Shown: positions 10,801 through 22,800 of the stretch, one piece after another
How the letters are laid out: each line of letters begins with the position of its first letter
How positions within the stretch are numbered: position 1 is the first letter of the stretch
Source of the DNA: Chondrosia reniformis
Lineage: Eukaryota; Porifera; Demospongiae; Chondrillida; Chondrillidae
Assembly: GCA_947172415.1 (NCBI GenBank)
Contig: OX359193.1
Span: 3,776,501-3,840,500 of the forward strand
DNA length: 64,000 nucleotides
Direction: 5' to 3'
The notes under the pieces: generated by a model
What the model was told of the DNA's origin: nothing
What the model saw: only the letters and a program-made list of their open reading frames with translations
The model's database searches: none
Translations under genes and position numbers: made by a program

Positions 10801-13800
10801 CACTTTATGATGATATGCCCATTTTGTTTTTAGATCCTTTCTTGGAGCCATATGAATTATTTAATTATATTATTTATTTATTTATTTAGATTACCTTAGT
10901 ATATTGTAACTTGCACTGTATATACGTCACAAAATTCACTAAATGTTTACGGAGCGACATACAAGAGGTGTTGGTGACACACTAGAGAAACATCACCATA
11001 CATCATCAGATTGCGCAATAGTAACATTGAATTCTTCATTATTATCTTGATTATTTTGCTCATTTAATTAAGTAAAACTTTGCCAGCCGTTTCCTATGCA
11101 CATGTAGGTTTCACAGTTATCTGACAAATTGAAATTTTTTATTAATGTAACACATGGTTTGAATATAGATTTCACATAGCTTTTCTATAGTCCTATGGCC
11201 TTTTATATGCAGACTTTGTCCTCCGTTTTTTAACAAATGCAGGCCTAAATAAGAAATCCCTTAATTTAAAACGAGTTTTATGCCCTACACTTTATGATGA
11301 TATGCCCATTTTGTTTCTAGATCCTTTCTTGGAGCCATGTGAATTATTTAATTATATTATATTATTTATTTATTTATTTATTTAGATTACCTTAGTATAT
11401 TGTAACTTGTACTGTATATACAGTACAAGTTACAATATACTAAGGTAATCTAATTAATATAATATAATATAAATAAATAATATAAATAATTCATATGGCT
11501 CCAGGAAAGGACCTAACAACAGAATGGGTATAGTGTCATAAAGTTTAGGGTATAAAACTCGTTTTAAATTAAGGGATTTTTGATTTAGATCTCCGTTTGG
11601 TAGAAAACGGAGGACAAAGTCTGCATATAAAATGCCATAGGACTATAGAAAAGCTATAGAAAATTTATATTGAAACCAAGTGTTATATTAGTAAAAAGTT
11701 TCAATTTGTCAGATAACTGTGAAACCGACATATATCATGGTACATGTATATGACAAACGTCTGGCGAAGTTTTGCTTAATTAAATGAGCAAAATAATCAA
11801 GATAAAATGAAGAATTCAAGGTTACGATTGCGCAATCTGGTGATGTATGGTGATGTTTCTCTGGTGCGTCACCAACACCTCTCGTATGTCGCTCTGTACA
11901 CATTTAGTAAATCATGTGACGTTCCGAAAACGTCACCACCTCGTTGCTAAAGAAGATCATCCCTTTGTGAACGGCTATGACAAGTCAATGCTCTCCTACG
12001 AGAAGGAGCTAGCGAACAGGCGAGCTGTAGCGAAGCTTAGATAAAGCGTTTACGTTCCCGTCAAGTTTGAGGCAGAGTTGTTCCTATATTGATGCGAAAG
12101 ACTGAATTCGTTTGGTCAACCGTATTACTTTGGTAATTTAAGCTCTGTCTTCTCTTCTTACGTTATCTGTTAATATTTTTACTTGTCCATGTGTAGGAAT
12201 AAGGAGTGTTTGTTGCGATCATTATGAGAATAAAGCCTTGTTGAGTGTAAGCAACATGAATTTACTAATTTCCTATTTATACTGAGTTGTATTCCCATTC
12301 CTCATGTATTGCTGATGAAGACCTCTGTTTTGAAACGTCCAGCATTAGTAAATTCATGTTGCTGACGTTCAACAAGGCTTTATTCTTATCCATCTGTACT
12401 ACATACAGTAACGAAATTGCTCATAGCGAATGTCTATAACTATAGCGAAATACTTTGTTAGCTAATTACACTCAAGTACACTACACAGTGAAAGTTACTG
12501 GCAATATTAAAATTACAATCAAGTACTACACAGTACAAGTTACAAATTTAAGAGGGCCAAGTGACTGTACAATATTAAAATTACAATCAAGTACTAGCTA
12601 CACATGCAGTGCAAGTTACAAATTTAAAGAGATCCAAGTGTCCCCTAGGATAATCAGTATTTTAAACAGTACAAGACTTTAGTCACACTAGTACTGTCGC
12701 AGGCTTGAAATCCTCAACTACTGCATAGAGAGTAGTAGTTGAAACAGATCATCCAATTGCAAGGTAGAACACATGGCCTACCAATTACCTTTTCACACCT
12801 TAGTATAGACTGAAGATGATGCATCTGCAAGCCATATATCAACAAAGGTTCCAGTATTAAAGGGATCTCAGCTAATAACCACATGCAGTAGATTTGATTT
12901 GCCTTGTGAGGGAGCTAAGAACACCGACGGTGGGTTGCATGCATTGGCATAATCAACAGGGTTAGAGACCATTTTGTAACTTGTACACAAGGACAAAAAA
13001 GGCCAAGGCCTTTATATACATACAGTGGAACCCCTATAATGCGGACACCCCTGGGAACCAAAAAAGTGTCCTGATTATAGGGGTACTCCTTAATATGTAT
13101 ATAGCTATACTGTATAGCAATATATCTTTCAGTAAATATCCTAATAAACAATATATAGTGTTGTTTTACACTTGAATAGAAGTGATAAATGCATGCTAAG
13201 TATATCAACTTGAAGAAAAGAACCTATCTAAAGTGGCCTGCTTTGAGTTTAACTGTCTCTTCTGCTGGAGCATGGCAAGCTTGTCAAGTAGGTGACATGC
13301 TTCGGTAGCCTCTGAGGTATACCCTTGATGATCAAGGAACTGCTGTATGTCTTCCAGAGAAGACATAGCTTCTGATAGTGTGCAGATTTTGGGCACAGAT
13401 GTGCAAATTTCTTCTATATCCTTGTCCGAATCACTGTCTTCTTGCTCGTGTTCGTTTTCTTTCTGTTTCTTGCTCTTTTGCATGTGGCCTACTTCATCAA
13501 AAAAGTCTTCTTCCCATGATTCTTCATCATAACAGGGGCCTGTGGGAAGGTCTTTTTCCGCAGAAAGGTATTTCAACCAAGCATGTCTCAGGAAGTTGAG
13601 ATAACATCCCCTGCAATTCCTCTTCTCTGTTGTCTAAGTCAGCAAAGGGATCTTCCTGTGTTTCTGGAATAGATGCTACTTCGAAGTCATCATTCAATAC
13701 ACTAGCAGCTCTGAAACATTTCAAGATGGTCTGATCTTTGACATTTTGCCAGGCTTGGGCTGCCCATCGGATTGCATGGAGTACAGTGACAGATTTAGTC

Positions 13801-16800
13801 ACATCAGAGGCTGAGCTGCACTCATCAATCTTTGATAGAACAAAACTCATAAGGAATTTCTTATAATGTAGTTTGAAAGACTGAATAATGCCCAGATCCA
13901 AGGGTTGGAGTACAGAGGTGGTATTGGGTGGAAAGAAGACAATCTTGATGTTGCTGTATTTTTCCTTCAGATCAGCGGGATGGCATCCAGCATTATCCAT
14001 CAGCAAAATTACAAATCGTGATTTGGCTTGTAGACGCCTATTCATATGTAAAAGCACAGTATCTAATATTTCCCCTGTCATCCATGCTTTCTTTTGGCAA
14101 AAGTAATCCACTGGAAGCTCCTCTTTCTTGACTGAGTGAAAACACCTTGGCTTCTCAGCTCTCCAAATAACAATGGCCCTCTCTTTTTCTCCAAGGGCAT
14201 TGCAAATCAACGCCACTGTAATCCTCTCTTTGGCCTTCTTCCCACCCTTGCAGGCTTTGGATTGCTGGCAGAGTCCCTTGTTAGGAAGTGCCCTCCAGAA
14301 ACAACTGGTTTCATCAAGATTTCAGATGTCTTTAGGCTGGAAACCTTCGAGTATTTCTGGAAGGCGTTCCTTCCAAGAAACCACTGTTTCTTCACTCACA
14401 CCAGCGGATTCACCTGATACAACTTTACCCTTAATGTTGTATCTCTTCTTCCAGCGATCCAGCCAACCATTGGATGCAACAAAATTAACATGTCCAAGCC
14501 TTTCAGCAATTATCTTTGCCTTTTCTTGGACATGTGCTCCATTAGGGTAGATACCCTTACTTACAACTATCAGATACCAATCATGTACAGCTTCATTGAT
14601 ATCTGCAAACTCTGAAGTCCTGTACCTCTTTCGCTCTAGGGCTGGATTTTCATATTATACTTTTAGTATGCTATCTTTGTTCTTCAAAGTAGTAGCTATC
14701 TGAGTTTTCCCACACTGGAACAACTCAGCCAGCTTACGAACACCTATTTTTGGGTCCTTCTCCTGGATTTTGATCACCTCCACTTTCTGATCTATAGTCA
14801 TATCAATACGTTGCGCCTTTGAATGAGACATTCTGCGATTCACTTTATGACCAGCAGCAAAATACCGACTGTATGTACGTATAACGTAATATTTCGTAGG
14901 TGTTTCGCGCTGAAAACGTCAGTTTTTATCTTTAGGAGGATATGGCAAACCTAGGCGACAGGTTCTTTGTCGAAGTTAACTCGTACATTCGAGGAATACA
15001 CGCATACGACAGAAATTGGAAGCCGCATGTTGGAGAAATACTACAGCTCCAAAGGGAACCTGATAATCCTAAGGACTCGTTTGCAGTTGCAGTCCACAAA
15101 CAAGCCGATATTAAAGGGCACGTACCTCACCGCTTGTCCCATCTGTTTTCTACTTTCCTACAAAGGGATTTCAGTGAAGGCGAGGCTGAAGTCACTGGAG
15201 AACGGCTCAACAGAGGCGCAGGGTATGGAGTCGAAGTTCCATGCACGTATCGACTGTTTGGGAAGAAGCTGTATCTTGATCGTCTACAAAAGCTATGCGA
15301 TAACATGAAACTGCACTAGGCAGTTATCTATATAACAATTACATATTATTATTAGGCCTAGGGATACGCTTAGTGTTTGTAGTCTATATATGTATAATAC
15401 GGGTTCATACGCAACTACTGTAACACTTAATTTTTCACGTCAATACATCGTTTTTGCAAATGGGGGCGTTCAGGAAGCTTTAGTTAGCGAAGCTTTTCTG
15501 TCGCTATTTATAATTTTCAGGACACTTAAGCGTCCTCAATCGTTAGGATGAAGAATAGTATATCAAAGCCCAACGATGTGGCCAAGTAGTTCGAGTAAAT
15601 TTGGGGGGCGGTAGCCCCACGAGTTTTTAAACTCGAACTACTTGTTTTGGTTATATTTGGTTATTTGCAGCCATTCATGCACTTTTCTAAATGCCAAAAC
15701 GTCTTTCGATGCTCTACAGCATTCAAAAAGTGGTTAACCAGGAATAGGCCCATTCCCGAAATTCACTTTTTCTTCTTCTTTTGTCAAATGAACTAGCACT
15801 AATACGCGAACTTATGCAGGCACGTACAAGTTATAAATTGTTATAAATGTTACCGAACTACGGAATAGACAGCCCTAAATTTGAATGCGCTCTACAGGAA
15901 ACAGGTTAATTATGAAAAGCCAAAATTGTGGTCTTCTCGGCCGCCATTTCTAGATAAGAGATCATGGTTTTTGGCATATTTCTTTTGTCTAAGAAGTTAT
16001 ATTGAGATTTTCGCCAAAAACACTTTCAAATCAATTTAAAACAAGTAATATTAAGAAAAAAAGGGGGGGAATACAAACATTTACAAAAATGATGTTAGAA
16101 GTAGGAATGGCAGTGTTCACTAATACAACCTAACCCTAAAAAAAATATAATATAATATAATATAATATAATATATATACAGTACAAGTTACAATATACTA
16201 AGGTAATCTAATATAAATAAATAAATAAATGAATAATATAAATAATTCATATGGCTCCAGGAAAGGACCTAGCAACAGAATGGGCATAGTATCATAACGT
16301 TTAGGGTATAAAACTCATTTTAAATTAAGGGATTTTTTATTTAGGTCTCCGTTTGGTAGGAAACGGAGAACAAAGTCTGCATATAAAATGCCATAGGACT
16401 ATAGAAAACATATAGGAAATTTATATTGAAACCATGTGTTATATTGATAAAAATTATCAATTGGTCAGATCACTGTCAAACCGACATATATCATGGTACA
16501 TGTGTATGACAAATGTCTGGTGAAGATTTGCTTAATTAAAGTTATATATATATATTTACCTTAGTATATTGTAACTTGTACTGTATATATCTTTCCGTAA
16601 CATGAAGCCATACAATGTAATTGGTAAATGAAAACAAAATAAGGGGCTGCTAAAAATGAAATGATAAGTAAGGATGGCCAGCTGCAGTGTTGCAACAATG
16701 AATCCCAGATATGGCAAAAGTATCGAAATAAAAAAGTGATCATGAAATCATGAAAGATACAGAAGTGTCTTACTGAAATTTAAGTTACTTATCCATATAC

Positions 16801-19800
16801 ATCACTACTGTATTTGGGTGCACCATGGATAGCTGAAGTAGGGATTGTGTGCCCAAACCCAGTAGTGATGCGTATGGATAGGGAACTTAAATTTCAGTAT
16901 GCTACTTTTGTATGGTTAGCGGTATTTGATTTTTCTCATTATCAATCTTATTGCAGTACTTTTTGGGGCGCCCTAGGTGCCCCTATATTGTTTTCAGAAA
17001 TTATGTTAACATATGACTTCCTGTTCGTAACCTTGTATATATATGTATATATCTGTCAAAAAATGGCATATGTTCGGTTGGCTAATGTTTTCTAGCTCAA
17101 AATTAGCTTTCTCTTCCTTAGCAAGGAATGAACGAAATGGACTTAAAAACCAACCCTATTAATACTATGTAACGTAGAGCTTGTGCAAAAACGTTTTCTG
17201 CAAGATATGGTCTTGAAATTGACAGCAATCAAGCAACGACCGGAATCGGTTAACCGGATATCTAAGAACCAACAAGTAGTTTGAGTTTTGAAGGGAACTC
17301 GGAAAACTTGTTCTAGATGTGCTATTCATTGTTGTAACACTGGCCATCCTACTTCTCACTTCATTTTTTAAATGTTTTTATTTATTTGTATCTTATCGTT
17401 CTAAAGACACTTTGATGAATCAGATGTAATATGTTTCTTAGATTGTGGCACCAACTGACATTGAAGTTGCAGAAATTCATAAACCATGACTATTTTAAGA
17501 ATGGAACTTTCCTATTGGAGGTGATGACATTTTATACATGCATTATTAAGTGTAAAATATCCATCATAGGTATTGGTAAGTCATCTTCAGTACTTTAGCT
17601 GGCAGCTAGTCTTTTTGGGTATTCTAGTTGTTAATTTAAGAATATTAATGCTGCTGTCAAATTCTCCTAGCCATTAGCCTTAATTTTATAGAAGGTGTGT
17701 TCAGAGTGTCTCAAATGTACAAACAGTCCATTTATGCCCAGCATACAGTTGGTTGAAAAAAGCTTTAACATGTAGAGCACTTTTGTATCAGTTAGTATTA
17801 CATCACACTGTTGATTATGTAAATGACATCCCTTTTATTGGTCTCCCTGAAAAGCTGATGCCTCACTTTTGTGGACATTTCTTTTTGTTTTACATTATTT
17901 TATTTTATTACAATACCATTTTCTAATGTAGAGAGATCAAAAGTTCCTAAGTAGGGTTGACGATTCCCTGAAGTAGAGCCTTTGCCTGTAATGTCTGGAT
18001 GAGGGTATTTAGCTGACTCTATTTGCTTTATAAAGATTATTGCTTTTCTTTCTACTGTCTGTAGCTTTATGAAAGGTTTATTATGGAATTTGAATTAAAG
18101 TGAGTTATGAGGAGGTGTTAATGGAATCACTTTTTCATTATATGAAATCCAGCAGTATTGATTTTCTAGTATACATCCCATGACTTAATGTTTTATAATA
18201 CTTTAGAATCAATCCATTATCACTTGCAGAAATTTTGCTAACTATTTCTAAAGCAATGGAAGGCAAGTTATCATAATTTTTGTATGTGTCTGTTTGATTC
18301 ACCATTTTGGTAAAGTCAAAACCACAGAAACAGCTTAATAAAGGATTTGAATTATTTACTTATTCATAGAGAGAATACCTGGGCTCCTTTTTATGTTTAC
18401 ATATTGACAATTTGTTGCTACAGTAAAAGCTCTTGTATCAGACAGTGTGGGACCAAAGGGTGTCCATAACTCTGAGATTTCCTGTATCTCAGAAACAATA
18501 CTGAATATACCACACTTATATGTACTATATGGACTACATGATTAAAACTTTGCATTTTCTTCCACATTGCTTTAAATTCGATGATATCAGGAACTTCTGT
18601 TTACTTAATTAATTCAATCTAGCGTTAAAACTTATAGTTTAGTTGCATATGAACTCGTATTATGCATAATATTAACGTATGAAGTAAGTGTTATAATAGT
18701 TGTGTATTAACCCGTATTATATACAGTGTAACCCAGATAATCTGTCATTACGTTTTGCATCAATTGCACATTTAAACTTGCTTTCCACCTTCGTTATCTG
18801 CTGCTTTTGTCAAGATTTTAATCGTACGTAGTAAATCTTGGAGATGGCCTCTATGCGTTCCAGAACTGACTTGACAATTGCCCTGAAGAAAACAATATGT
18901 GTCTATAAGAGGAAGAACTTGACAGCACCATAGGAGCAGATCATTTATTATTGTGTAATATATGGTTACTCTGCCAAACTCAATATTCTGCCAAAAGAGT
19001 GCTTGAACATTTTGTGGTGGATTATCCTGGTTACACTGTATATGTACCATATGCGTACAAATTTCCACGGAACGTAAGTTTTATGATTTTCACGAATCAG
19101 CATGGGTTCGTGAAAATATAAACGCGAAAATTCCCCCATACCTATTCCTTTCTCATGGGATGCGGAATGCTCGTGAAGACAATCAAGGATTACTTTAAGA
19201 TTGTAGACGTTTTTGTTAAGGAGTTGTCACCAACGTCTGAGTTCTCCAGCTGCAGATGTTGATACCACGTGCACAAAAGGAGTCAATGAAAAATTTGTCC
19301 GCATTCGGTATATATCTTTCCGTATCATGTAGCCATACAACGTAATCGGCAAATGAAAACTATAAGGGGCTCCCTCAGCTAAAAACAAGTATTTCAAGTT
19401 TAAAATACTTGTGGGGCACTCAAAACTCTAACTACTTGCTGGTTCTTAGATATCCGGTTAACCGGTTCTGGTCATTGCTTGATTACCGTCAATTTCAAGG
19501 CTATTTCTCGCAGAAAACGTTTTTTGCCCAAGCTTTACGTAGTATTAGTAAGGGTGGTTTAAGTCCATTTCGTTCGTTCTACGCTAAGGAAAAGAAAGCT
19601 AATTTAAGCTAGAAAACGAAAGCTAGCCAAGTGTCCACCATTTTTTGTCAGATATATACAGTGCAAGTTACATATATGTATATATACAAGGTTACGAACA
19701 GGAAGCCATATGTTAACATAATTTCTCAAAACACTATAGGGGTGCGCCCCAATTATTATTTAAACTCCATATCACTTTGGGAAAATTTACCTAGTTGTGT

Positions 19801-22800
19801 CATTCTATGTCCAGATTGTCCAACAAAATCATTGGCCACATCAGTTAAATTTAGCTTGTATGCTCCCTCTGTACATGTAAAAGCAATATACTATTTAACC
19901 TGTTCTGTGTCATGTTGGCTCACAAAAAAGTACTAATGCTTTGTAATGCCCTGATGGATCGTTCATTCACAGCATTGGTTGTAGCCAGTACTAGTATCAA
20001 AGATAACAGGACACACACATGAGATAATAGGCTCCTCTGTGTTGTAGATAAGGACTGAAAAGGCAGAATTATAGATGGAAAGTCTCGGACAGTGGCTGGT
20101 AGAGTAGCAGATAGAGTTTCCAGTTGCAATTTTAGCTGGTTAGCATCAAAGTCTTGACCACAGAATTCTGTGATGAATTTCAGCATGCGGCTATACTCTT
20201 CCCTTTTGGCTGCTTTTATTAGAAGATTCTGCAATTAGCAGTATGTCCTCTATCTAGGCTGATCAGAACGGGTTGTGATGGCTGATTCAATCATATCAAG
20301 AGCTTCATAATACACTTGGTGAAACACACTTTTGAACTTCTCCAGGGTTCTTGGGGCCCTTCTCTTGCGTGTAAGTGTTGGCTCTGACACACCTAATTCA
20401 TCAGCCGTAGTTGTTGCTTGCGTCTAAATTAAATGAAATATCTCATCATTCCTTAAACTCTGCAGTGCTTTCAGTGTCATGCCTGCCACTTGCTGACCTT
20501 CTGTATGCTGCTGATATTTTAGGAGACTGTAATGTCCTGCTTAGATTATCACTGTAGCGAAGTAGCATTTGTCCCAGAATTATACCATACAAAAAGGTCA
20601 AAGGACCTCATGCAAGAGCTAAGCCCTTGAATTCTTGTCCTCATTTCCTGATCCATGACTTTGGTGAAGGAGTGCTCCCAAAGGAGCTGTAGAACTTCAT
20701 AATTGGTAATGATGCTTTTAAGGGCATTGGCTTTGACTCTCCATTGGGTTGGGCACAGAATGCGAATGCCTGGTGATGCATTGGAGAGTTCCTGCTTTAT
20801 ATGCTGTAAAGTGGCATCTTGATGAGGTGATTTCTCCACAAGTTTACTGATTTCTTTGACTACATCCAGTGCATTCCGCATCAGCTTGTTACTTTGAGTG
20901 TATCTGGGCAAGCTAAATTTAAAGCATGACCGTAGCCATGGGTATACAATGCTTGAGGCTCCTCTTTTAGGAACACCACTCTTATGCCTGGGCATTGAAG
21001 CTGCTCCATCATAGCATTGCCCGCGTAACTTAGTAATAGATATGTTCAATCTCAGACAGTGTTGTTCCCCGGAACCAAAAAGCCCACTTTTTGGTTCCAG
21101 GGAAAAACGGGCATAATTTCGGTTAATTTTATTGCATCTTATAAAATAAATGCTTTTATGAAAAATTTAAGATACCATTTTTCTACATGCTATGCCTATT
21201 CTGTAGAAGAGCCTATAGGGGAACTAAACCTGATGAGAGCTTTGTATGAAGATACAGGAGTCTTTCCTCCTTCTTTTCCCTTCTTTCATCTTGTTCTCCA
21301 CTGAGTCAGACAGCCATTTCTGGGAATTCCACCTTTCATCAGTGATCCTGGGAGTCTTTGTCTTTTTCTTTATCTTCATCTTCAGTGAATCCTTGGCTTG
21401 CTATGCTAAATCGAGGGGCCTTATATACACTATATTAGCGCCAAAAGTTAAGTAAGGTGTTAACTAAGACACATGATGAAATTTAATTTTATGAAAGGAA
21501 TGTAAGTCAAATTATATTTTATGAATTAAATCTATTAAATCTTGCTTGTACAGGTAAAACTGACTCAGCCTAACTATAGACACAAGTTGGGCATATTACA
21601 TAAGTCTACCCTTAGGTCTTATAGTAGTAACTTTTCTTTGGAGGTGGGGTAACACAATAATGGGTAATGTACAACATACAACATACAAAAAATGTGAAAG
21701 ACAAAGTTAAAAAATAGATTAAAGTTCTTTGTCCAAACTGTGAGACATCGCACATTCACAAATTAAAACTACGTGTGTTCAAACAGACCACTACAGTTTT
21801 GTTAAACTATCTATAAGGCGAGTATAAGGCAACATTACGCTGTAAATGATATGACAGTAGTGAGTGTTTACCGTACTGATCAAGTGAATAGTAAGCTGTT
21901 AACGAAGTTAAAGAGTACTTTTTATTGACCTTGAAAGTTGAAATTTCACTGATTTAATCCATGCCTGTGTTAAGCTACTGGTATATGGTATAGCATTTTT
22001 TGGTGTATCAAGGAGCGTGTGGCTAAGACTCGTCAAGGTGAGTATAGAGGCACTCACTACTCATCACTTACGTTACTCAAATCGAATTTAAAGGGTTCAT
22101 ACGAGGGTGGTGGCCCGTCCCTCTTGAATGCTTTGACTAAAACACTGCACAGAAGAACATCACGAATGACAGACAAAATGGTAGATGTATCTGTCGAGTC
22201 CACGTGATAAAGTCAGTTAATTCCTCATGGGCTTCCAAGTTGTCTGTGTCTACCAGCTCATGCAAATGACAACTTGTTCTTTATTTGCACAGTCGATTGG
22301 CTCATGAACCATAATTATTATAAAAGTGGATTGGACCAGGAAGGTTTTCATTCCACGCAAGCCACGATGAGCCATTACGGTTAAGATTTAGTTCTGTATG
22401 TCGGTAGATGTATATTTATTTGTCTTCTTCTCCAACTAATCTTTCACTCTGGGATCGTCCTCACCTCGTAATTTCATTAACTGCACAAAGTTAGAATCAC
22501 TTTCATCCCTATACCCTATAAGTGCTAGACCGTGTCTCCCTAGAAACGTGATATTAGACAAAATCTTCAAAAAACACTGTTGGGTATCAAGCGCTTCTCA
22601 CGCTTGTGTTGGGCTGAAAGGCTTTCTGCTACATCACATGTCCTAGCTGGTAAAGAGATGACTTTGAGTACAGCTTCCTTATGCCACTTGCTTTCTTCAT
22701 GGTTTGCATACTTCACAATGGCATCTTTCCAGTTGCTAAACCCACAGGTGATAAAGACGTCTTCAGCATTGGCAGACCATTGTAGCTTTCCCTCTTTATT

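Larger units (their letters stand above)
6115..13020. mobile_element. Array of fold-back elements filling PSMD13 intron 1
   Basis: Four modules recur in both orientations. A has ends reading TACCTTAGTATATTGTAACT and a body with ACTATAGAAAAsC and CTGGCGAAG. B is the arm of the large palindromes. C is rich in GTAACTTGyACTGT. D has an AATAAAGCCTTGTTGA stem around a hammerhead-like core. Order: A+ (6130-6592), B palindrome (6591-7270), C (7271-7500), D (7555-7760), A- (7780-8495), head-to-head centre near 8505, D (8718-8882), C (9085-9245), B palindrome (9250-9912), A- (10140-10920), A- (10925-11412), centre near 11420, A+ (11428-12060), D (12225-12395), C (12465-12665), B left arm (12668-13020). 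No transposase is encoded, so these are non-autonomous. Confidence 0.8.

Noticed and set aside
13347-14550. Plus-strand serine-rich and other frames across the Tigger region
   Set aside because: Antisense shadows of the transposase.
15380-15430. Far terminal repeat of the Tigger element
   Set aside because: ATAATACGGGTTC..ACTACTGTA has only loose similarity to the complement of the repeat at 13023 and no clean TA flank.
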